A stretch of 32,096 nt of DNA from Chloroflexota bacterium (lineage in GTDB: Bacteria > Chloroflexota > Chloroflexia > Chloroheliales > Chloroheliaceae). Every line of letters begins with the position of its first letter. Within the stretch, counting starts at the first letter, position 1. The position numbers and the translations under genes were made by a program. The stretch covers positions 1-32,096 of the forward strand of contig CADDZM010000027.1 in the NCBI GenBank assembly GCA_902812345.1, written 5' to 3'. The notes below the pieces were generated by a model. The model was not told the DNA's origin, made no database searches, and saw nothing but the letters and a program-made list of their open reading frames with translations. Below, in pieces: positions 1 to 8,042 of this stretch.

Positions 1-1
1 G

Positions 2-829
2 AGTATAAAAGACCGGGTAACGGCTCTTTTCCCGGCGGGGTGGTCGCCTTTAGCCATGGCCTTCTTTTTCATGCCGGTAATTTTGCTGGGGGCGCTTTTT
101 ATCTCGTACTACATTTATTTTTACGGTGAACCCTTCCCTAACACCCAGGACCACGCCGGGTTCGCGCCCTTACTCGAAATTCCGTCCGGTCTGCTGGGAC
201 TGTTGTTCGACCAGAAATACGGCATGTTGATATACGGGCCTTTTTGCCTGCTGGCCTTTTGCGGTTTGTGGCTGATGGCCCGCCGCCACTACGACCCGAC
301 CGAAACCTCGGTCTGCCGGAGCGACCTGACCTGGCTGGCCCTGGTAGCCGTGCCTTACCTGCTTATAATGGGCGATTACAAGCAGTGGTGGGGCGAATGG
401 GGGCCGCCCGCCCGCTACCTGGTCCCGGTGGTTCCTTTGCTGGCAGTGCCGCTTTCGCACGCTCTGGTCGAACTCAAAAGCTGGCTGGCTAAAGGTTTTC
501 TGGTTATAGCTGCGGCCTGGTCGGCGGCTTTCTCGGCCCTTTTTATGTACAACCCGCACGTTATGTACAACTGGCAGACCGCTAACCCGGCCACCTCTTT
601 ACGCTGGATTGAGGCTAATGTACCCTTTTTGAAAGATGCCTCGCTTGGCAAATATTTCCCGTCTTATGTCACTAACCTGACCATCACTGGCAGCGAACCG
701 AACTGGCTGGCGGCTTTGCTCTGGCTGGGAGCAGCCCTCGTCCTGGGGATTGCTCTTGTTATCCTCGGCCCCGGCAAATCAAAACCGCAGTATCTCTCCC
801 AGGTAGAATTAAACTCGCCCTTACCCTGA
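2..829 (+). CDS. C-terminal part of a polytopic membrane protein, probably glycosyltransferase-39-like
   Basis: The reading frame is open to the left edge of the window, so the gene begins upstream and the ATG at 56 is only an internal methionine. The visible ~275 residues hold several hydrophobic helices. One follows the ATG at 56, one lies around IYGPFCLLAFCGLWLM, two are in the middle, and the last ends just before a short hydrophilic tail. The stretches LLFDQKYGMLIYGP and GEWGPPARYLVPVVP resemble the C-terminal membrane half of large bacterial membrane proteins related to family 39 (PMT-like) glycosyltransferases, where a GxRYLxPxxP motif is common. Those enzymes move sugars from polyprenyl-phosphate carriers on the outer face of the membrane. 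The catalytic N-terminus is outside the window, so the function is only suggested. The next gene is convergent, with a terminator between them that serves the minus strand. Confidence 0.6.
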   Translation, partial: SIKDRVTALFPAGWSPLAMAFFFMPVILLGALFISYYIYFYGEPFPNTQDHAGFAPLLEIPSGLLGLLFDQKYGMLIYGPFCLLAFCGLWLMARRHYDPTETSVCRSDLTWLALVAVPYLLIMGDYKQWWGEWGPPARYLVPVVPLLAVPLSHALVELKSWLAKGFLVIAAAWSAAFSALFMYNPHVMYNWQTANPATSLRWIEANVPFLKDASLGKYFPSYVTNLTITGSEPNWLAALLWLGAALVLGIALVILGPGKSKPQYLSQVELNSPLP

Positions 830-856
830 CCAAAATCTAAAAGTTACAGGAACAAT

Positions 857-886
857 AAAAAAAGACCGGACAAAACTTGCCCGGCC
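857..886 (-). terminator. Rho-independent terminator of the sigma/propeller operon
   Basis: Read on the minus strand, GGCCGGGC and GTCCGGTC form an 8-bp stem with two G-U pairs around a 7-nt loop, followed by seven T. It lies 25 bp beyond the stop codon of the propeller gene that ends at 911. Confidence 0.8.
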
Positions 887-910
887 TGTTGAAGCTGGTT
901 GCTATGCCAT

Positions 911-3145
911 TTATTTACGATACCAGCCGAAAAGCAAATCCTGGTAGCCAAAATAAATGTTGCCCGTTTGGGTTGAATTGCCAACCGGACTGACTACCGG
1001 GTGGACCGTCGCCTGGACTTTGCCGTTTTGCTCGGTCAGGTCGGCCAGCCACAGGCCGCTCTTCCCGTTACCAGATGCATCGGCTAGCAATAACTGTTTA
1101 CCATTGGCCGACCAGAGGGGATTTTCCAGGCCGCCTAAAGCGTTAAGACCCTCAATTTGACTGGCGTTGGAACCGTCAGCATTGACCAGCCAGAGGGTGT
1201 TGGTTTTAAGCCAGTTTATATAGGGGGCTTCGTCGCTAAAACCGCTGGCGCTGGCGGCCCGGACAAAAGCAATCCGGCTGCCGTCCGGCGACCAGGCCGG
1301 GTCGAGCGAAACGGTGTTGGCCGGTTGCGGGACAGCCTGGCAACTGTTTTTGGTTATGTCGCAAATAGTCAGAGACTTGTTAGCCGTTAGCTGGCGGCCT
1401 GCCCCTTCCACCGCCACAAACTTCGTACCGTCCGGCGACCAGGAGAGCCAGTCGGTATTAACCAGGCTCTTAACGAGTTGCTGAGGCAGCCCGTCGTGGT
1501 TTACAAGGTCCAGGCTTTTCACAGGTAAACCATCCATCGAAAGTGAGGCGGAATTGGCCGGGATGGTCTGGAAAAGCAGTCCTTTACCGTTAGGCCACCA
1601 GCTTAGAATCTTGATGCCATTTCCCTGCATTGCCGAAATAGGACTATTATCTGGAAAAACAACCTTATCGGTGGTCGGAATGGTTTGAATCCGGGCTGTA
1701 CCACCGGGGATTTTATCGAAAGTTACAAAGGCCAGCGTCAAACCGTCCGGCGACCACAAAGGCGAGGAAGCATTTGTCGAAATAATTATGCGGGCAACTT
1801 TGTTGGTGTCAACGATTTGCAGGCCATTATTAACTCCATTTTGGCCGGTCTGCGTAAGAGCCAGTTCGTTTTTAACCGGGGACCAGGCAAATTCACCCGA
1901 ACCCGGTGGCATGAAAGTTCCCGTTCCATCAAATTTACTCATATATACAACATTAGTTGTTGGTCCGGAATTTGCCCGGTAAGCCAGCCACGCGCCATCA
2001 TAAGACCATTTAAACTCACTCACCCCGCCACTGGTAGTTAGCTGGTGAGTCTGCCCGGTCGCGCCATCGAGGACGAACAGATTGCCGTTAGAGACGAAAG
2101 CCAGTTTGCCCTGCTTGCTAAAGGTCGCGCTGTTCACGGTCAGCCCGGCGATTGTTTGCGGCGTCGGGGTAGCGGTTGGAGTGGGCGGTCCAACGGTAAC
2201 AATGGGCAGCGGCGTTGAATTCGGCACCGTTGCTTTACCTAACCCAATTGTTAGGGTCCAACTACCGCCCGGCCAGGTCGCGATAATCCGGTAACAACCA
2301 GCTTCCGGCGCGTATAGGTCAGAAGGCCATATATGCCAACCACTTGGGTATGGATATGTTACCTTTTCTGTAGTATCGAGGTTGAGTACTGTTCCAGCCG
2401 CTCTTACTTTGAACCATAAGGGCCGCCCAGTTTTCAAATTAGCGCCCTGTATCCTAACAGTACCTGTAAAAGTTGGTGCAATAGCCCATAAAACTTTTTG
2501 CTGATAACCTAATTCAGTTGGTTTGCCTTCAAATAATGGAATACCACCCTGTGAATTAACCCCGACCAAACCGACAGGATTTCCACCGGCCATTGGAGCT
2601 GTATCGGGCGATAAATTCTGTAGGACCGGGGCAGGGCCGCAGTCCCGGGGGATATAGTCCAGTTCAGGCGCGACATAGGGCGTGGGCGTTACGGTCGGGC
2701 CAGTCGGGGCGGTCGTAGAGCCGGGTAAAGCGGACTGGCTCGTTTGAACAACTTTCGTGGCGTCCGAAACGACCGGCGTAGAACCTTTATTGCCTGACAT
2801 TAAGACTGAAGCGGCAATCAGAAAGAGCGCCAGGGCCGCCGCCAGCCCAAGCCCGGCCAGGGCCAGACCGCGACGTTGCTTTAAGGCAACCGGTCTTTTC
2901 CGGTCAGCCTCCCCGGTATCATGTTTTAACGCTGCTGTTTCACGGTTATGGTTTAATACTTTTTTCTCGTCCTGGGTTGTTTCACTTTTAGGTATATATA
3001 GTGCATTTAGGGGCTGCGGGACATTATCACCTGATAATCCCTGCAGCCGGTTTAAAATTTGCGGCCAGCCGTCTAAATCTTCCGGGATATCCTGGCGGGC
3101 CTGTTCGGCAAGAAGGCGGCCAAGCGGCGTTTTTGGTTCAGGCAT
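911..3145 (-). CDS. Membrane-anchored TolB-like beta-propeller protein, candidate anti-sigma partner
   Basis: The 744-residue protein has a hydrophilic cytoplasmic N-terminus (1-90), one transmembrane helix (about 93-115) and a Ser/Thr/Pro-rich linker. A middle region (about 155-310) contains two cysteines (in DCGP and AGCY). From about residue 335 to the end it is a WD40/PD40 propeller with repeated WSPDG-type motifs such as WSPDGTKF and WSPDGSRIAF. The start at 3145 has GAGGAA at suitable spacing. It lies 56 bp downstream of an ECF sigma factor on the same strand, the usual place for an anti-sigma factor. The N-terminal segment shows no zinc-finger HxxxCxxC anti-sigma motif, so that role rests on position and topology only. 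The propeller would face outside and could bind a ligand or cell-wall component. An alternative is an exported structural or binding protein that is simply the sigma factor's target. Confidence 0.75.
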   Translation of the reverse strand: MPEPKTPLGRLLAEQARQDIPEDLDGWPQILNRLQGLSGDNVPQPLNALYIPKSETTQDEKKVLNHNRETAALKHDTGEADRKRPVALKQRRGLALAGLGLAAALALFLIAASVLMSGNKGSTPVVSDATKVVQTSQSALPGSTTAPTGPTVTPTPYVAPELDYIPRDCGPAPVLQNLSPDTAPMAGGNPVGLVGVNSQGGIPLFEGKPTELGYQQKVLWAIAPTFTGTVRIQGANLKTGRPLWFKVRAAGTVLNLDTTEKVTYPYPSGWHIWPSDLYAPEAGCYRIIATWPGGSWTLTIGLGKATVPNSTPLPIVTVGPPTPTATPTPQTIAGLTVNSATFSKQGKLAFVSNGNLFVLDGATGQTHQLTTSGGVSEFKWSYDGAWLAYRANSGPTTNVVYMSKFDGTGTFMPPGSGEFAWSPVKNELALTQTGQNGVNNGLQIVDTNKVARIIISTNASSPLWSPDGLTLAFVTFDKIPGGTARIQTIPTTDKVVFPDNSPISAMQGNGIKILSWWPNGKGLLFQTIPANSASLSMDGLPVKSLDLVNHDGLPQQLVKSLVNTDWLSWSPDGTKFVAVEGAGRQLTANKSLTICDITKNSCQAVPQPANTVSLDPAWSPDGSRIAFVRAASASGFSDEAPYINWLKTNTLWLVNADGSNASQIEGLNALGGLENPLWSANGKQLLLADASGNGKSGLWLADLTEQNGKVQATVHPVVSPVGNSTQTGNIYFGYQDLLFGWYRK

Positions 3146-3201
3146 TTTAAAATTCCTCTAATACAGTTTGTTGGCGGTCCGCCCGGTGGTTAAAAGTCCG
3201 T

Positions 3202-3759
3202 TTATAACATTCGCAGGTCGCCAAGTAGAGCTCGCAGGCGCTTGCGGGCTGCGTATAGATGCGCTTTGACCGTCCCAACGGCGCAGTTCAGCCGGTCAGC
3301 GGTTTCAACCTCACTCAAATCAAGGTAGAATCGCAGCACGAAGACCGCCCGTTGTAAGGGCGAAAGCTTTTCCAGGGCCTGCCAGATTTCCTGGCGTAAC
3401 TCGATATTTTCAAACCAATCTTCGGTGCTTGAATTGGTGTCTTCCAAAGCAGAAATTTCAGGCGAAACTTCATCATCAAAAGGAACTTCTCTCCAACCGC
3501 TCTGCCGGGTCGCCGCCTTAATGGCATCATTGACCACAATTTTTAAAAACCAGGGGATAAAGGGACGGGAAGGGTCAAATTGGTCAATCCGCTCGTAACT
3601 CTTTAAAAAAGCAGCCTGGACCACGTCTTCGGCCAGGGGACGGTCACGGGTAATCAGGTAAGCGGTACGGACCGCGTGGACATAGTGCAGCCGTACCAGT
3701 GTTTCAAGCCCGCCAATATTTTGTTTCTTAAGTTGAAAAATTGCCGTCTTTTCGTCCAT
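3202..3759 (-). CDS. ECF-family RNA polymerase sigma factor
   Basis: This 185-residue protein has the two-domain layout of extracytoplasmic-function sigma factors. Sigma region 2 (about 20-85) includes RPLAEDVVQAAFLKSYERIDQFD, with the typical acidic -10-binding helix, and IPWFLKIVVNDAIKA. An acidic linker follows, then region 4 (about 130-182) with LSPLQRAVFVLRFYLDLSE and the helix-turn-helix LNCAVGTVKAHLYAARKRLR. It has no C-terminal extension. It is the first gene of a two-gene operon with the membrane propeller protein, which fits a sigma/anti-sigma pair in which an envelope signal releases the sigma factor. I saw no convincing ECF promoter upstream, so autoregulation is not shown. Confidence 0.92.
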   Translation of the reverse strand: MDEKTAIFQLKKQNIGGLETLVRLHYVHAVRTAYLITRDRPLAEDVVQAAFLKSYERIDQFDPSRPFIPWFLKIVVNDAIKAATRQSGWREVPFDDEVSPEISALEDTNSSTEDWFENIELRQEIWQALEKLSPLQRAVFVLRFYLDLSEVETADRLNCAVGTVKAHLYAARKRLRALLGDLRML

Positions 3760-3901
3760 GCCACCTGCCCTTTATTTTGTTCCGTCCGCTACTAATATCC
3801 GGCAGAGAGCTAAAAGGTTTAGGCAATTCCGGCCAATTTACATTATTTATTGAATATATTTACTTACAAACAGCATTAAGTCCAGGCCGTAGAAGAAGCT
3901 G

Positions 3902-4591
3902 TTAGAATTTTTTTTTCAGGGGCGTGCGGAGCCGGTAGCCCGCACCCCGGACTGTTTCGAGCATTTTGGGGTCTTCGAAAGGGTCGTCAATCTTACGACG
4001 TAAGCGGCGGACATAGACATCTACCACGTTCGAGATACTTTCAAAGTCGTAATTCCAGAGGTGATTTTCGACCATCTCGCGGCTAATAAGCTGGTTAGGA
4101 TGGCGCATGAAATACTCAAGCAAAGTGTATTCGCGGGCAGTTAGCTTTATGTCCTGACCGTTTCGTTCGACAAAATGAGTAGCCGGGTCAATCACAAGGT
4201 CGCCTACCTGCAACAGGCCGCTCTTGCTGGAACCTTCCCGGCGCAAAAGCGCCCGCAACCGGGCCAGGAGTTCGCTCATGGCAAAAGGCTTCACAAGATA
4301 ATCGTCGGCCCCGCTGTCAAGCCCCTGCACCCGGTCTTCCACGGCGTCGCGGGCGGTCAGCAGGAGAATCGGTGTTTTATTACCCTGGCGGCGCAAAGTC
4401 CGGCAGACTTCCAGCCCGTTCAATTGAGGCAGCATCACGTCAAGGATAATAACATCATAAGGCGTGTAACCGGCCAGGTCCAGCCCTTCCGCGCCATCAA
4501 AAGCCGTATCTACCGCGTAGCCTTCTTCAATGAGGCTGGTTTTAAGCGAAAGGCTAAGCCGCCGGTTGTCTTCCACCAAAAGAGTCCGCAT
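3902..4591 (-). CDS. Orphan OmpR-family response regulator
   Basis: This 229-residue protein has a receiver domain (1-118) with acidic residues E7 and D8, phospho-acceptor D51 in ILDVMLP, T79 and K101 in YLVKPF. The rest is an OmpR/PhoB winged-helix DNA-binding domain (about 130-225) containing LTAREYTLLEYFMRHP and VVDVYVRRLRRKI. These are all the residues needed for phosphotransfer. No histidine kinase is adjacent on either side, so it is an orphan in this window. The last codons include a run of nine A residues encoding three lysines just before the stop. Upstream, on the same strand, lies a TGTCATT-N4-TGTCATT box followed after 9 bp by TATCAT, which suggests autoregulation or control by another PhoB-type regulator. 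Sequence style is closest to CopR/QseB/MprA-type regulators. The stimulus is unknown. Confidence 0.93.
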   Translation of the reverse strand: MRTLLVEDNRRLSLSLKTSLIEEGYAVDTAFDGAEGLDLAGYTPYDVIILDVMLPQLNGLEVCRTLRRQGNKTPILLLTARDAVEDRVQGLDSGADDYLVKPFAMSELLARLRALLRREGSSKSGLLQVGDLVIDPATHFVERNGQDIKLTAREYTLLEYFMRHPNQLISREMVENHLWNYDFESISNVVDVYVRRLRRKIDDPFEDPKMLETVRGAGYRLRTPLKKKF

Positions 4592-4655
4592 TTCTTTTTG
4601 TTAAACCTTTTCTTTTTATTCTTTTCCTGGCAAATCTTAAATGCCCTGCCAAATC

Positions 4656-4688
4656 ATGATATTACCAGAAAATGACAGGAAAATGACA
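4656..4688 (-). promoter_or_regulatory. PhoB-like tandem box and -10 for the orphan response regulator
   Basis: On the minus strand TGTCATT (4682-4688), four bases, and TGTCATT (4671-4677) form a perfect 7+4 direct repeat with an 11-bp period. Shifted by one base the second copy reads CTGTCAT, the E. coli pho-box half-site. A -10-like TATCAT (4656-4661) follows after 9 bp, the geometry of promoters where an OmpR/PhoB-family activator replaces the -35 element. Transcription would lead into the response regulator gene starting at 4591. Confidence 0.6.
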
Positions 4689-4717
4689 AAAGGAGTTTCT
4701 AAAATTGTTTTGCGATT

Positions 4718-4749
4718 AGTCATTCTAGTGTCATTTTCAAGTGTTAAAT
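4718..4749 (+). promoter_or_regulatory. PhoB-like tandem box and weak -10 for the exported repeat protein
   Basis: On the plus strand AGTCATT (4718-4724), CTAG and TGTCATT (4729-4735) form a second 7+4 direct repeat that mirrors the minus-strand box centred about 48 bp away. The 23-24 bp around each box match closely over both half-sites. A weak -10-like TTAAAT (4744-4749) follows after 8 bp. Transcription would lead toward the gene starting at 4939, with a leader of roughly 190 nt. Confidence 0.5.
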
Positions 4750-4938
4750 TTAGACAGAGGCCGCTGAGGGAGAACGGGCGGCCCGAAATAAGAAAAGATC
4801 ACAACTTTCGCTTAGAACCTGAGATGCTTTCGGAGTACGAGGAAATCAAACTCATAATAAAAGTTTCAAACGAAAGTCTAAAGGTATAAAAGGCCAGGCT
4901 TAGTTATTTGCCTGGACATTTTGAAAGGAGAAAAAGCG

Positions 4939-5685
4939 ATGCGTAAATCGCGCAATTGGATTTTAGGGCTGGGAGGCGGCCTGTTGGCCCTGGCTATTAT
5001 CGCCCTGGTCACGGTTAACCTGCTAAGCGCCCCTCCGACGGTGAACGCCGCCCCGGCGGCCCAGACGGCCCAACCTACGGCTACCCCGGCGGCTTCAACC
5101 GGAACCGGTATGCCCGACCTGGCGAAAATTCAGGCCAGCCTGGGCGAATATAACCAACTTCTTGGTTCTTTCCGCAAAAATTTAGCGGCCCGGTTAAATA
5201 TCCCGGAGGACCAGCTTGAAACCGCTGTCAGCGGCGCGATGAGTGACACCACTAACCAATTAGTGAAAGATGGCAAGCTTACCCAGTCACAGGCGGACCA
5301 CCTGAGCGCGCTGGGAGCCGAGTTCTTCAAGGGGGTAAATTTCCCACCGAACGCCAACGTTATTTCCCAGATTGCGGGCCTGGTTCCCCTTTCAATGGAC
5401 CAGTTCAAGCAGATTGAGAGCGACGTAGCCGCTTCGCTTAACCTCCAACCGAGCGCCCTGGAAGACCAGCTTAAAGCCGGGCAGTCCCTGACCGATATCG
5501 CCAGAACTCAAAACGTGGATATTCAGAAGGTCAAGGATACCATTCTGAGCAGCGCAAAGACCCAGCTTGACGCGGCGGTTAAGGCCGGTAAACTGACCCA
5601 GGCCCAGGAGGACCATATAAATAAAATGGCCTCCCAGTATATCGACAAACTGGTAACCGCTAAACCGGGCAGCTTCAAGAAATAA
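4939..5685 (+). CDS. Exported alpha-helical protein with two related modules
   Basis: I start the gene at the ATG at 4939, which has AAAGGAG 8 bp upstream. A TTG at 4921 would lie upstream of that ribosome binding site. The 248-residue product has a hydrophobic N-terminal helix (about 10-32), then an Ala/Pro/Thr-rich linker and two related helical modules. The first contains LAARLNIPEDQLE and later VKDGKLTQSQADHLSAL. The second contains VAASLNLQPSALEDQL and later VKAGKLTQAQEDHINKM. Such GKLTQxQxDxI modules occur in small exported proteins of Gram-positive bacteria and Chloroflexota (YckD/DUF2680-like); I have not confirmed the family. It has no enzyme motif. It is divergent from the orphan response regulator and shares its PhoB-like boxes, so it is a likely target. 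A strong terminator follows at once. Confidence 0.8.
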   Translation: MRKSRNWILGLGGGLLALAIIALVTVNLLSAPPTVNAAPAAQTAQPTATPAASTGTGMPDLAKIQASLGEYNQLLGSFRKNLAARLNIPEDQLETAVSGAMSDTTNQLVKDGKLTQSQADHLSALGAEFFKGVNFPPNANVISQIAGLVPLSMDQFKQIESDVAASLNLQPSALEDQLKAGQSLTDIARTQNVDIQKVKDTILSSAKTQLDAAVKAGKLTQAQEDHINKMASQYIDKLVTAKPGSFKK

Positions 5686-5704
5686 TTGCCCACCAACCTA
5701 CCAG

Positions 5705-5745
5705 AAACCCCCGGCTTGCTCTGTAATAAGCAAGCCGGGGGTTTT
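5705..5745 (+). terminator. Strong rho-independent terminator
   Basis: AAACCCCCGGCTTGC and GCAAGCCGGGGGTTT form a perfect 15-bp stem with a 10-nt loop and end in TTTT on the plus strand, 20 bp after the exported repeat protein. On the minus strand the tail is only TTTC, so it may act weakly for the convergent hydrolase operon as well. Confidence 0.9.
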
Positions 5746-5819
5746 AAATTTGAAAACTTATACCAGTTATCGCCGGAGAGCAGCTTTTTGTCTCCCTGGA
5801 CGAAATCGAGAAATGGCAA

Positions 5820-6701
5820 TTAACGAAGGAAAGACACGATTTCCTGGGCAACCTGGGGCGTAGGATCGAGCGTGATAGTGTAGTGGTTAACGCCCGGAAT
5901 CTCAACCAACTTCGACCCGGCGATGCTGCGGTTAACAATATGAGCGCTTTCCTCGGGCAGGATAAAACCGCCCCGGCCGCCGTCAAGGGTCCCAACTGTC
6001 GCCCGCAGAATCAGGGTGGGGGTCTTGATTTTAGAATAAAGGCCGCTTGGCAGGTATTCGGGCAAATACTGGCTGTTAAGATCTTCCTCGGCGGCTTCAG
6101 GCAGCACTTTGGTCTTAACCGTACCGTCCGGTTGGACCTGGCCGTCATAGGCCACAAACTGCTCCACCTCCTGGGTCCAGTTAGGGTAGACCGGCGACTC
6201 GCGGAAGAACTTAAAGTGGTCATCCCGCGAGTTAAAAGTCCGGGTCAGGCGGCTAAAGCTGCTGCTGATGGTCTGGCGGGCGTCGGCGGGTGTATCCATG
6301 CCGTGGTCCACCATAACCAGCTTGCGAACCCGCTCCGGGTAGCTGGCCGCGAACTGCAATCCTATGACTGCTCCCAACGAGTGACCGACCAGGTTCACCG
6401 ATGGCAGTTTGAAGAAATCGAGCAAGTTTAGCAAATCTTCGGCGTGAATGGCGGTGTTGTAGCCGGTAGAAGGCTTAGAGCTATCGCCCCGGCCCCGCAA
6501 ATCATAAGCGATAAAGCGATATCCGGCGGCGGCAAAATCGGGGGCCAGCGCGCCCCAGCTAAACAAGTTCGCCGTTATGCCGTGGATTGCTACGATAGTC
6601 TTTTCAGGCAGGGCGGCGCTATCACCCCATTCGCCCCAGGCCAGTTCAACTCCCCTGGCCTCGGCCCGTCCAAGACGCGGTTCTTCGTTGGATTCACTCA
6701 T
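5820..6701 (-). CDS. Alpha/beta-fold hydrolase
   Basis: This 293-residue protein has the oxyanion-hole strand HG (residues 40-41, in AIHGITANLFSW), the strand YDLRGRGDSSKP and the nucleophile elbow GHSLGA with Ser108. The candidate catalytic histidine is His273 in GVNHYTI. The acid is probably an Asp in the segment around TLDGG. There is no signal peptide, so it should be cytoplasmic. Its length and motifs fit the large esterase/epoxide-hydrolase-like group; the substrate cannot be read from sequence. It begins 24 bp after the phospholipase-D-like gene, with GGAAGGA as ribosome binding site, and is the last gene of that operon. A lipid- or ester-related role is possible from context only. Confidence 0.9.
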   Translation of the reverse strand: MSESNEEPRLGRAEARGVELAWGEWGDSAALPEKTIVAIHGITANLFSWGALAPDFAAAGYRFIAYDLRGRGDSSKPSTGYNTAIHAEDLLNLLDFFKLPSVNLVGHSLGAVIGLQFAASYPERVRKLVMVDHGMDTPADARQTISSSFSRLTRTFNSRDDHFKFFRESPVYPNWTQEVEQFVAYDGQVQPDGTVKTKVLPEAAEEDLNSQYLPEYLPSGLYSKIKTPTLILRATVGTLDGGRGGFILPEESAHIVNRSIAGSKLVEIPGVNHYTITLDPTPQVAQEIVSFLR

Positions 6702-6725
6702 TTAATTAAAATCCTTCCCAAAAGT

Positions 6726-8042
6726 TTACTTCTTCCTGGTCGGTGGGTTCTGGGCTACCGCCAGCACCCGGTCATATTCCTGCTTGAACGCTTTCGCCAT
6801 GGCCGGGTCGTCTGCGATTAACAGGTTCTCGTCGTTAGCCGTATCGGCATTATCCGAGAAGTTAAACGAGCCGAAAATTACCGTCTTTTCGTCAATGATA
6901 AAAACCTTGTGGTGCATGACATAGGGGTTACCGTCCGTATAAACCTGCAAATTGGGCATTTTGAGGGCGCTCATTTTGCCATATTCGGAATACTGCGTAT
7001 TGCTGCCGGTGGTTTCAAAGACCCCACCGACCGTGACCCCGGCTTTCGCCTTATTGATAACGGCGTCACCGATATTCTCGGCAGTAAAAGAGAAAGCCAT
7101 AAAATAAATACTTTTGGTGGCCTTGTTAAGTTCGTCCACGACGTGTTTGGAAACGCCGTCTTCCGCCGCGAAATAGTTCTGCACCCGCACTCCGCTAATG
7201 GTCAGGACCGGGTTCGGCACGCCTTTGGCCTTGTTGGGACCAAAGGTCTTCTGAACAAACATTTTTTCAAACTCGGTCGTATAATTCTGGGCCAGTTTGA
7301 CGTCGTGAATAATAATCATGTTGTTGTTAAGGCGGTAAGTATCACCAACAGTATAGTTCCAGGAGCCTGTTTCAACATACTGCCCGTCTACCACGGTAAA
7401 TTTGTTGTGCATAATGGGGCCGCGGTTGTCCTCTACAATCGGGATTTTAGCATTTTTCAGGGTTGTAAAAGCGGCCTGGACACTGGTATCTTTGTTGGTG
7501 TAGGTATCGGTGTCCGTGACCATACGAACGGTGACGCCCCGGTTCCTGGCGGCGGCCATCGCGTTAGCTACATCGGTAAGGTCAAAATCGTAATCAGCCA
7601 CGTCAAGGGTTTTGGTGGCCTTGTTCATGAGGTTGACCAGGTAGGTATCCAGCCCGCCTTTATAGTTGGCTTTGTTGGTTGGATATTCCGGACTGGTGAA
7701 ATGAAGTTCGTACCAGTCGCTGGTAGCTGCCGCGCCGCTGCCCATGTTGGTGTCCGCCGCGCCCGGCACCGGGGTAATTTCTTCGCGGGAGATGGCACCG
7801 GCCTGTCCTTCATCGCTGGTGGTAGGCTGGGCCGCGACCGGGGTGGGATTATTGGCGGCTTTAGGCTGGGTCGAATATAAATAAATTGCGCCCGCGATAA
7901 GAATTAGCGCAAAAATGACCCCGACCAGGACCAGCCGGAAGGTCCAGCTTAACCTGGCCCAGAACCCGGCTGCTATTTTAGCTCCCGCCCCCATCATTTC
8001 TCGGTCCTGCTTGGAAAGACCCGTATTTTTCCGGCGGCTCAT
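6726..8042 (-). CDS. Membrane-anchored phospholipase-D-like protein
   Basis: The 438-residue protein has a basic N-terminus, one transmembrane helix (about 33-57) and a Pro/Thr/Ala-rich linker (about 60-108). Two PLD phosphatidyltransferase domains follow. The HxKxxxxD motifs are complete in both: His212/Lys214/Asp219 followed by GSWN, and His377/Lys379/Asp384 followed by GSFN. It is therefore likely an active phosphodiesterase exposed outside the membrane, acting on phospholipids, nucleic acid or a teichoic-acid-like polymer. The family includes cardiolipin-synthase-like enzymes and Nuc-type nucleases and cannot be divided further here. Its ATG overlaps the stop codon of the upstream gene (ATGA at 8039-8042), which implies translational coupling. 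The alpha/beta hydrolase follows 24 bp downstream. Confidence 0.9.
   Translation of the reverse strand: MSRRKNTGLSKQDREMMGAGAKIAAGFWARLSWTFRLVLVGVIFALILIAGAIYLYSTQPKAANNPTPVAAQPTTSDEGQAGAISREEITPVPGAADTNMGSGAAATSDWYELHFTSPEYPTNKANYKGGLDTYLVNLMNKATKTLDVADYDFDLTDVANAMAAARNRGVTVRMVTDTDTYTNKDTSVQAAFTTLKNAKIPIVEDNRGPIMHNKFTVVDGQYVETGSWNYTVGDTYRLNNNMIIIHDVKLAQNYTTEFEKMFVQKTFGPNKAKGVPNPVLTISGVRVQNYFAAEDGVSKHVVDELNKATKSIYFMAFSFTAENIGDAVINKAKAGVTVGGVFETTGSNTQYSEYGKMSALKMPNLQVYTDGNPYVMHHKVFIIDEKTVIFGSFNFSDNADTANDENLLIADDPAMAKAFKQEYDRVLAVAQNPPTRKK

Larger units (their letters stand above)
4592..4938. other. Divergent regulatory intergenic region
   Basis: The 347 bp between the orphan response regulator (minus) and the exported repeat protein (plus) is unusually AT-rich for this window. 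It holds two PhoB-like direct-repeat boxes in opposite orientation, listed separately, and then about 190 nt of leader in front of the plus-strand gene. A short open frame crosses it (ATG at 4641) but runs over both boxes and looks non-coding. No terminator or RNA gene is evident. Confidence 0.6.

Noticed and set aside
3908-3916. Run of nine A (minus strand) near the end of the orphan response regulator gene as a phase-variable tract
   Set aside because: Slippage would change only the last two or three residues, so a regulatory switch is unlikely.
4641-4889. Short plus-strand open frame (82 codons) upstream of the exported repeat protein
   Set aside because: It runs across both PhoB-like boxes, has no ribosome binding site and no protein-like pattern.
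6909-7880. Long plus-strand open frame (323 codons) opposite the phospholipase-D-like gene
   Set aside because: It is the mirror of a gene with two complete HKD motifs; its translation has no recognisable domain and no ribosome binding site.
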